Shown here: positions 56,780-64,000 of the stretch, in pieces
How the letters are laid out: each line of letters opens with the position of its first letter
Numbering within the stretch: position 1 is the first letter of the stretch
DNA from: Rhyacophila brunnea
Lineage: Eukaryota > Arthropoda > Insecta > Trichoptera > Rhyacophilidae
DNA length: 64,000 nucleotides
Reading direction: 5' to 3'
Assembly (NCBI GenBank): GCA_022495005.1
Contig: JAGYXB010001001.1
Coordinates: 124,001 to 188,000, forward strand
Program-made: the position numbers and the translations under genes
The notes under the pieces: model-generated
Databases searched by the model: none
The model's input: only the letters and a program-made list of their open reading frames with translations
What the model was told of the DNA's origin: nothing

Positions 56780-57234
56780 AGGTGATGACGGTTGATAAAG
56801 GCAGTGGTAGTGGAGACGGATGTAGATGTTTATTGTCATGATGCAGAGTACGGAGAGTTACAATAGCCGGAGTAAGATAACGGGTACAGAGTATTGCAGT
56901 GAGCTAGGTGCTCAGACCGAGCCGCGATCCGGTTGTGATGATGATCGGGTGACGAAGTCGGAAGCACAGGCTCGAGAGACAGACGAATGTCGAGTGAGGA
57001 GTGTCGAGAGGAAGGCACTAATTAAACCACCACCCGTCATATATGCACAGCCGTGGATATGCACGGCCGCTTTCCATGACGCTTTAAACGTATCTGAAAG
57101 AAGTGATTTTAAGTGCTCATTCCGTCCCGAGACGGGACTGATGCTGCAACCATGCACCGCAGTGCTTAAAGAAGAAAGTAAAGACAGTTTTTTTTTTGTT
57201 TTTGGACTGGTTCTGCTGTCCGCTGACGTTAAGG
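56780..57234 (-). other. Probable 3' untranslated region of the R1/I-like LINE
   Basis: Read on the minus strand this follows the ORF2 remnant at 57235-57530 and ends with CAATAAACATC (complement of 56825-56835), an AATAAA-type signal. The GC content is high and uniform with that remnant. The 169-codon plus frame at 56826-57335, the longest in the window, is antisense to all of this and carries no known motif. Confidence 0.55.
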
Positions 57235-57545
57235 GCCCTATGTACCCGCATACTGAGTGTCACGAATTGAAATGGATGAGTCTACAGAGGAGTGGGGACT
57301 ATCCCGCTCCCCATACGACGCTGCGAATTTCTTGAGTGCCGCAAAGTTGACCTCGGTTGCTATCAGATCTCCATGTCCAATTGGGCGGTGTGAGGATGGA
57401 TCCTGGCACACAGCTCCGCTCGTTCGAGTTCCATAAGCGGGCATTCCCAGAGGATTTGATTAACATCTTGGTGGTCATGCCCGCAGGTAAGCAAGTGACT
57501 GAGTTGAGTGACTGGACTCTAGTAGAGATGTGGATACACATGAAA
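57235..57545 (-). pseudogene. R1/I-type LINE ORF2 C-terminal remnant
   Basis: The minus strand reads HLLTCGHDHQDVNQILWECP, LMELERAELCARI, then after a frame change DLIATEVNFAALKKFAAS. The CGHxxxxxxHxLxECP block is the zinc-knuckle-like motif found after the RNase H region in R1/I-group LINEs, and LxxxxNFxALKxFA is the usual end of the protein. The frame change lies near 57375. Polymerase and endonuclease regions are absent. The insertion is inside Jockey copy 2. Confidence 0.75.
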
Positions 57546-57574
57546 TCAATACATTACAAGAGTCATTGTCGCAT

Positions 57575-57700
57575 TTAAATAAATCGTAAAAGACTCTGTT
57601 GATCTAGATTATGATTGAGGAAACTGCTGACAATTGCTTCCACCACTCCGATTTGTTTTGAAAACAAAAGTCATTATGAGTGGTATGGCTACAACTCTTA
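57575..57700 (-). repeat. Detached piece of Jockey copy 2
   Basis: CGTAAAAGACTCTGTTGATC, TATGATTGAGGAAACTGCTG and TGTTTTGAAAACAAAAG match 7225-7325 of Jockey copy 1 in the same orientation, and GAGTGGTATGGCTAC matches further on. The element portion equivalent to about 6790-7215 is missing. Confidence 0.7.
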
Positions 57701-58753
57701 GATAGCTTTGCTAAAAAATATCAATGCTCTTAGGTACGAGTATTAGATTATTGATAGATACGTCTGTTTTCTTCTATATATTTTTTTTAAACAAATATCG
57801 GTATTCAATGAGAAATACCGGTATTGGTGTTGTTATCCCTAAATAGTGGTTCACAGTATAATAATAATTGAAGTTGGATAATAATATATTTAGTGACTGT
57901 ATTGTACCACGAAATAATTAACGTTTCTATGAACTTTTAATCAATAATAATATATGTAGAATTTTAATTACGGTATTTTTTACATCATTCTATTGTAATA
58001 TCCGAATCGGTAAAAAAAAGTGTTGAAAAAAGAAATATTTTTTCGAGATAAATATTTTTTGTGACCTACTAAAATTTAATATTCTTTTATCTACTGAAAA
58101 TATTGCCTTTCGAGTATTTAGTGTATGTTGCTCATAATGAATTTACATTTTTTTGTATGGCTTGTTTTAATTAAAAACTGTTACAGGAATGTGTGAAGCA
58201 TATTTCGCGTTGAAAATTGTCAAACATTTCGGCTTCAGCTTGTATCGTAATAAAATTGGGTACTTTACTCGTATCGTGCTAAAATGTGTGCTTTGTTCGG
58301 GGATTGAGTACCGACGTTAATTTTAAACATTTTTTTTCAATAAACTATTATTTTATTCAACAAATAAATTCATAATGTTTGAGAATGTAATATTCTTCAT
58401 TGATCATTATTACATAATTTATGTAGATAACCTTTCTAGTAGATTTTAGTTATCTTCTTCATAGGTAACTAAGAAAACTAAGGCAGGCACTCACCTAGCC
58501 TAGATTCCTGTCAAACCAATAATATATGATAATATTGTTCTGCCATTTTTTTTTCAGTAACCCACCGTCTACGTCCACAGTCTACGTCTACACTATACGG
58601 CCTAACACAGACTATAGTTGAGACAGTCTTTAGCCAGTCTTTGTCCTAAAAAAATGAGACCAAAACAATTTTACCTAGACACTGAGACAAATCAATCTTT
58701 AAACTACAGAAAACGTCTTGGTTAGGTTTTATGGTTTAGTTTACTTTTGAATA
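57701..58753. other. Unassigned AT-rich sequence
   Basis: No gene or repeat end is recognised. TCTACGTCCACAGTCTACGT at ~58567 is a small local repeat. Confidence 0.4.
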
Positions 58754-58987
58754 CACCCACGGTGGCCGCGCGGCTTAAGCGTTGGACTATAACACCGTGG
58801 GTCCCAGGTTCGAATCCTGGGTCTGACAAGTACACATATTGTTTTTCAATTTGTGTGTGAGTCAGGGTATGGACCTAATAGGTTGAACAAGTGGCTGACA
58901 TCCATTTCTCGTAAAAACAAAATCTGTTAATACAAACCTCTACTCTGTGGATGACCATATGATCCTATTAGGATCGGACATGGTCGG
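58754..58987 (+). mobile_element. tRNA-derived SINE (CCCACGG family), best copy
   Basis: Head: CACCCACGGTGGCCGCGCGG, CTTAAGCGTTGG, then CACCGTGGGTCCCAGGTTCG with a consensus-quality B box GGTTCGAATCC and T arm CCAGG/CCTGG. Body: CACATATTGTTTTTCAATTT and GGCTGACATCCATTTCTCGT. Tail: CCTATTAGGATCGGACATGG. A long variable region suggests a Leu/Ser-type tRNA ancestor. The lack of a paired acceptor stem and the shared 3' body exclude a tRNA gene. Confidence 0.9.
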
Positions 58988-59036
58988 AATGAAATTACTT
59001 TAGAATAAGCAGGGTTTAATGCATTTAAAAAAAACT

Positions 59037-59276
59037 AACCAACACCATCTGTAATATTATATTCGTAATTCAACAAAAACAAATACGTGTGTATGAAGGA
59101 AAAAGTGTGCACTATTTTTATCTGATCACCCATAGCATATACCTAAATAATTGTTATGGTTTTTTTAGGCCGAGTTTAATTAAATTTTAAGTACTAACCG
59201 CCACAATCTGCAAATTGTATTCTTAATTCAATAAAAACAAATAAATATGACTGACCAATTTTAGTATGCACTTTAG
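59037..59276 (+). repeat. Tandem repeat T, locus 2 (unit 159 bp)
   Basis: Units begin AACCAACACCATCTG (59037) and AACCGCCACAATCTG (59196). Each continues with AATTCAA, AAACAAATA and a TATGA string, as at 54741-54960. The second unit is truncated. Confidence 0.65.
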
Positions 59277-60448
59277 ACTATATATACATCTAACCCATTG
59301 CGTTGCTAAATGAAGCTGCGTGCCGTGCGTTTGGTTTGTGGGCGAGCGAACGCATTGGTATACAAATGTTCGAGACTAGGCGCTCAGAATTAAAATATTT
59401 TTTTCTATTTTTTTTCCGTTATATAGTATTTTTAAGCGTCAAACTGCAACCATAAGGTAAAAATATCCATAATTTGAGTTATTTTAAAGAAACAAGGTCA
59501 CTTGATATTAAAATATATAATAATATACAAATAAATTATCACGAACATGTATCAACTTACCTATGAAACGTAATACCATCTTATTGCTTATCAGTACGGC
59601 TATGCGGTATGCTATACGGTATGCACTATTTATGTCGAATCTTAACAGCATCCTTTCTTTGCTACATTCTTGAATATAGTCTGCGCTAGGCCTTACAAAA
59701 GTCACTGTTCGCCATTGTCAATTACATGTTTATCGTCACACGGGTGAATAAATAAACTGCTAATATCAATTAATAAGAGGTACAAAATATTAATAGAAAG
59801 CCTTGAAACGGTAACTCATTTATTTTCCTATCGCAATTACGCAAACACAATGTGTTTCATTATTAACGGAATGTCATACTGGTAATAAAATACAAACGAA
59901 GCGCGGTATTAATTATTTATTATCAAGCACAATAACAAACAACACTTTATCGACGAATTATTAATTCAAACAAAATAATAAAAGGGCCTCCATTTTTATT
60001 GTGTGAGGCTACATATTTGATTTGTGGCGTAGCGGCGTAGAGGATATTCGTGTCATTAACACGCTCGCCGCCGGCCACTTCTACGATGCGTAGAGGGCAA
60101 ACATTACGTGCTTGATTGATATGGTGGACGTTTCGTTTTTATTGTCGTCAAAAATAATTACATTGGCGTTATTTAGTCTTAGAAATTCATTTTTTATCTG
60201 ACATGCGTCAGTAAGTACGGCTCTGAATCAAAAAATAATTGATAATAATAAAAAAAGTTTATGGTACATAATCGGATCAAAATTATTATATCTTTCGTAT
60301 TGACAGTATTATTTTTTGCCAGGAAGAATTCTCAGCATAATATTGATTGAATATTAGCATATTTACATATTACATTTACGTATTGCTTTGGCGAAATAGT
60401 CCATTCTTCGGTCGCTAAGTTCCGATAAGAATAATATCGTGTAGGTAC
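59277..60448. other. Unassigned sequence
   Basis: No gene is recognised. Two GC-richer patches (59310-59360 and 60035-60110) have no known motif. Confidence 0.4.
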
Positions 60449-60570
60449 TACTGCCAAAAGTTGGTAAGTCTATAATTTAGGTATTTAGAGTTAGTAGTTA
60501 GTAAACCAGTGGATTATGTGTCTATGTATACAATATACTTATGTATGCTAGAAAATTTTAAAGTCAACCG
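60449..60570 (+). repeat. Small dispersed repeat P, copy 2
   Basis: GCCAAAAGTTGGTAAGTC, GGTATTTAGAGTTAGTAGTT and GGATTATGTGTCTATG are collinear with the minus strand of 23622-23739. The AAAAGTTGGTAAG end is repeated in inverse inside the palindrome just downstream. Confidence 0.65.
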
Positions 60571-60598
60571 ATAGAACATGTACATTCAAGTCCAAAGA

Positions 60599-60772
60599 CT
60601 GATTTTAGAGGGCATGTTAAACTTCAAATGGCAATTACTCCATAACATGATTTCGAGACTTACTAACTTTTGGCAGTAACCTTGAGGTTACTGCTAAAAC
60701 TTTGTAAGTATCAAAAATGAATTATGGAGTTATGGCCGTTTTAAAATTTGAAGTATTTTATGAAATCAGCCG
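60599..60772. repeat. Imperfect ~170-bp palindrome
   Basis: CTGATTTTAGAGGG, TTAAACTTCAAATGGCAATT, ACTCCATAA and ACTTTTGGCAGTAACC are mirrored by GGTTACTGCTAAAACTTTGT, TTATGGAGT, TTTTAAAATTTGAAG and TGAAATCAG around a centre at ~60685. Arms are ~80 bp. Confidence 0.75.
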
Positions 60773-60851
60773 TAGATTAAACCAAATTTAATGTATGTGT
60801 GTTTAGTAATAACATTATTTAAGAATAAATACACAACAGGTTATATAAGCA

Positions 60852-61036
60852 GAGGAGACACATATAGCTAAGTGGTCAAGGTACCTGGACGCAAATTCAG
60901 AAGGGGGGGGGGAGCACAGGTTCAAATCCTGTTGGGTGTCGTATTTAAAAAGAAAGATTTTTTCTAGTATGTTTAATTATGTATGTTCAATAAAATAGTA
61001 TTACATTCTTAAATTTTGTGAATTATTCGTTGACTA
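60852..61036 (+). mobile_element. tRNA-derived SINE-like unit with a G run
   Basis: The head has an A-box-like TAGCTAAGTGGTCAAGG, an anticodon-like arm CTGGACGCAAATTCAG, a 10-G run (60903-60912), and a T arm ACAGGTTCAAATCCTGT with a perfect 5-bp stem. GACACA at the start and GGGTGTC at the end could form part of an acceptor stem. The 3' body AATTATGTATGTTCAATAAA is shared with 14430-14610, which favours a SINE over a tRNA gene. Confidence 0.65.
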
Positions 61037-62494
61037 AAAAAAAGTTTATATTATAATTGTTGAAATAGTTTAATTTTCTTATACTGGGCAGCAAACCGTT
61101 AGGTCATACGTTGTATTCTGGAATGAAATGCGTCGGAAAATAAATAATCGGTTGGCAAACATGATTTTTTCAATCGATTCCCTCCGGCTGTGTATAGTCA
61201 CATATAACAATAATACCTGGATGAACAGAAAAACATATTTGTACAGATTTTATTTAGGCTTTGGCAGGAAGGGATTATATAACTTAGTTTTTTTATGAAA
61301 ATTGGAAGAATAAGGCGAATTAGAATCGACCTTTTCTGGATAACTGTACCTCTTTTGTCTATGAGATATTAAATGTTTGTTTATAGGCAACTCATGAAAT
61401 GAACAATGTTTATTTTTGAATCGACCGAAGTTCGATATTATGAAGACAATAAAATTCTTATTACATATTGGTCTCCTGTAAAGTTGCAATTTATCACATA
61501 GGTACACCTTACACCCTTAATATTCTCGGTGTATAAATATGAGATGTAGTGTAGGTATTTATCACTTCCACAATTATATAATTAAAAATAAGTTTATTGG
61601 TAGAAAGACATGATATTGAAATAAATAATAAACATTAATTTCGTTTATTTTTTTACATCAAGACTTTCTACGTTTTACGTAGGTAATTAAAACATAGTTA
61701 ACTGTTTTTTTCCCCTAATATATTACATAATTAATATTTGAATAATTACAAGTGAATTTTATCGAACATAATACAGCTAAAATATAATAATATACTTTGC
61801 TCATTCTCATATAAGGGGTGTGACAAATAAAACCCAGCGATGACATTGGCCATCAAAAGCTCTTCACTATACACTGTGCTGAAAATTGTAATATTATCAA
61901 AATAAACATGAGCGACGTACAATTTAAAAAAAAGATGAAATTTTCGAGTACACACTTTTACGTTATAAAAATATACTAATGATTTTTTATCAGATATTTA
62001 TAGCTTAATAATTTTGTGAGATTTTATAGTTTTAGTGAATTTGTTTGTATTGAGTTCAATAAATCATCGGTTTGTTTATTGAAATTATTTTTGTCGTCTG
62101 TGTATTTAGTGTTGGTGCGCTGCACAGTGGGCAAAATGCGTGCATTTGCTTGCTTAGCCAACCGTTTCGATTCATCGCATTGTCCATTGGCAGTCGGGTC
62201 TGAATTTTGTGGTGTAGGCCGGATTAAAAAGGGTGGATCGGGGGAAAAGTCAAATATACATCTACAAACATGGCTGGACTTATTTATATCCCATGACAAT
62301 TAGCCCGCCCTGCACTTGTTTGCAAATATATAATATATACGAAGCATAATATAATATATGATATAGAATGTTGTGACTGAAATATCACTAGCTTGTCTCT
62401 GGAGCTATATTTTAGAGAAGCCACAATATTGTCATGATTGTTAACCGGTATAGATCTGGGTTCGGTAAACTTTTGATGCCCAAGAGCCACATAT
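61037..62494. other. Unassigned sequence
   Basis: No gene is supported. GC-richer 62110-62312 has roughly inverted ends (GCACAGTGGGCAAAATG and, complemented, GTGCAGGGCGGGCTAATTG) and may be a short hAT-type element, without a matching target duplication. At 62462 TCGGTAAACTTTTGATGCC resembles one end of the hAT at 10010. Confidence 0.35.
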
Positions 62495-62554
62495 AAATAT
62501 CAGAACTATTATAATATATTTTTCAAATATCTGAACTATTATAATATATTTTTC
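62495..62554 (+). repeat. Two tandem 30-bp units
   Basis: AAATAT(C/CT)... units: CAGAACTATTATAATATATT and CTGAACTATTATAATATATT, each followed by TTTCAA. They differ at one base. Confidence 0.85.
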
Positions 62555-62568
62555 AAGTGCTATGTCAT

Positions 62569-62905
62569 CATCATCATCAGCCGGGGTCAGTCTTCTGCTA
62601 GAGGACTAGAGTCCTCTCCACAGTTCTCTCAACACGTCTCGGTCTTAAGTTCTTTTCTACCACGTAGGTACATCCACCAGATTTAATGAGCTCGTCTATC
62701 CAGATAGGTTTAATGAATGTGGGTGTTTAATGCCCCTTGGGTACCGGCATTTGTCCAGTGGTTGTCTACTCCCCAAACGACATGTCCAGTGCATTTCCAT
62801 TTCAACTACTTAGCGACTTCTATCACATCGTTTACTCTCGTTTGCTTCATCATCCATTGGTTTTTTTATGTATGCGTTATGTCCAACAAGAGCCATAAAA
62901 TAGTT
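62569..62905 (-). pseudogene. RTE-like LINE 3' end with ORF2 C-terminus
   Basis: The minus strand reads NDVIEVAK, LKWKCTGHVVWGVDNHWTNA, then broken frames, and ends GTCCTCTAGCAGAAGACTGA then a (GAT)n tail (CATCATCATCATC on the plus strand at 62569). The KxLKWxWxGHVxRxxDxRW block and the trinucleotide tail are typical of a LINE group very common in insect genomes. Several stops are present. It is related to the fragment at 56165-56470. Confidence 0.75.
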
Positions 62906-63470
62906 GTCTATACGGCTTGGAGAGATTGGCCATGGTTAGCAATACATATTCTAAGAGAGACTCCGAGATATATAATCAGTGGATGACTTTATATACACGA
63001 GATTGGCCATTATTGATTGCGAAAAACGCGATGAAAAGGCTTGTACCTATATCATCATACAACTCAGCATTAAATGAGTGATACAATTTAATATTTATGT
63101 TTTGTTGTGAAAATATAATAACGATCACCAGCATTTCCTCAATCATAACTAGATCAGTAGGGTCTGTTATGATTTGTTAATTACGGTATCTATTGTTATA
63201 TATGTAGTGAATTTGTATAAATTGGAAGGACAATCCATGCAGTATTACTCGCTCATCGAGTCCGTCACGAGACGCACTACTATTGTCACGAGTCCTTCAC
63301 TCGACATAATTAACCGTCATTCCACTCAATTCAAGTCTCTCAGTTTATTAATATAATCAATCTCTTGATTAAATCGATCTCACCAGTACATCATTACCCG
63401 CGATTATAATCTCACGCTCTCATATGAATTAAGAGCATACATAAGTGAAACACGATGTGAACACGTCAAT
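62906..63470. other. Unassigned AT-rich sequence
   Basis: Nothing recognised. Confidence 0.4.
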
Positions 63471-63719
63471 TTGTTTAGAAATACATTCTTAAATCGTGTT
63501 AAGATGACTAAAAAACGTCAGGCACATACTCGAAAAAGAAAACATGTAGATGAATATATTATTATTATTACTGATATAACAATAAACGTAACATTAAATG
63601 GACGCATGTTAAATTTTTATGACAAATTACATTTTGTTCCGCACGCGTTGTTTGCACAATCTGCGCGTCGCGTAGTCACGATATTTTTAGGCCATGCCTC
63701 AGCTGAAGTATAGCCTTAA
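63471..63719 (-). repeat. Element K, copy 2, one end
   Basis: The minus strand from 63719 reads TTTAAGGCTATACTTCAGCT, GAGGCATGGCCTAAAA, GATTGTGCAAACAACGCGTG and GTCATAAAAATTTAACATG, matching 45738-45835. The opposite end is not located. The 80-codon plus frame 63471-63713 crosses the element and has no known motif. Confidence 0.6.
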
Positions 63720-64000
63720 AGTAGTATTGTTTTCTTGTTCGATCAATGAACTCCTCAAGCAACAACGACTTTATTTTCCACACACTTCATCATCATCCCC
63801 AAAGTGGTGACCCCGACGTGATTTGAACACGCAACCTTCTGACGGCTCGATACCAGAAAAATTATACTTGTGCAAACGTTGGTGTCCTCCATATTTTATA
63901 CTGTGTTATCATGGAGCCTGAGGGCTCCAAAAGTAGAAGAAAACTTATGTTTTCAAAATGTGGTGTTGACACAGAATGCTTCGTATTTTTGGATATAGCA
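63720..64000. other. Unassigned sequence to the window end
   Basis: GACCCCGACGTGATTTGAAC (63808-63827), followed by ACGCAACCTTCTGACG, resembles the complement of a tRNA-like T arm (GTTCAAATCACGTCGGGGTC), a possible SINE head. The A box is not clear, so it is not called. Confidence 0.35.

Noticed and set aside
56826..57335. Longest open frame (169 codons, plus strand)
   Set aside because: It is antisense to the 3' untranslated part and ORF2 end of an R1/I-like LINE. Its product has no known motif and high GC explains the lack of stops.
58754..58830. Functional tRNA gene (Leu/Ser type)
   Set aside because: The A and B boxes are good, but the acceptor stem does not pair, and the downstream body is shared with several other copies. 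It is a SINE head.
60852..60945. Functional tRNA gene
   Set aside because: The T arm is perfect, but the anticodon loop is irregular, the variable region holds a 10-G run and the 3' body recurs at 14430. SINE-like is the better call.
62124..62312. Short hAT-type element
   Set aside because: The ends CAGTGGGCAAAATG and CAGGGCGGGCTAATTG agree only partly, and the flanking 8-mers do not match.

Overview
This is a eukaryotic, AT-rich window, most likely from an insect. It contains no host gene that I can support. The longest open frame is 169 codons and reads antisense through a LINE tail. The evidence for an arthropod is the mixture of Jockey-type and RTE-like non-LTR retrotransposon fragments, a Tc1/mariner transposase remnant of a type common in arthropods, hAT remnants, tRNA-derived SINEs, many short terminal-inverted-repeat elements, and a short CCTAA/TTAGG-type tract. 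I cannot name the order or species.

Layout, left to right. 0-7.5 kb: a short inverted-repeat element (49-301), a hAT element with a perfect 8-bp target duplication (1061-2037), two further inverted-repeat elements (2932-4157), a ~400-bp element (4611-5022) and two LINE fragments (6001-7330). 7.5-15 kb: mostly unassigned DNA, a deleted hAT element (10010-10723), a SINE with a 9-bp target duplication (11579-11763), a MITE (11854-12395) and three other SINE-like units. 15.9-24.7 kb: a dense nest of MITEs, including a family with 3-bp TTA/TAA target duplications, a near-perfect hairpin at 21733-21916, and a foldback inside a tRNA-Leu-like remnant at 19.0-19.4 kb. 26-33 kb: LINE and mariner fragments and a good SINE copy. 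34.9-43.6 kb: more MITEs, an apparently perfect 1,388-bp tandem duplication (38476-41251) and a small tandem array with SINE pieces in it. 45-49.5 kb: two long-arm foldbacks. 50-58 kb: second copies of families seen earlier and a Jockey copy split by other LINE debris. 58.7-64 kb: a well-preserved SINE, a palindrome and further LINE and MITE pieces.

The sequences do not form a pathway. What links them is transposition history. One MITE family (called M here) serves as target for two different TAA-inserting elements at the same trinucleotide. SINEs sit beside mariner and tandem repeats, and LINE fragments lie inside one another. All protein-coding remnants carry stops or frameshifts, so nothing here should encode an active mobile element. 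Element ends are given to the base where inverted repeats or target duplications fix them, and are approximate elsewhere. All family assignments come from reading the sequence, not from database searches.
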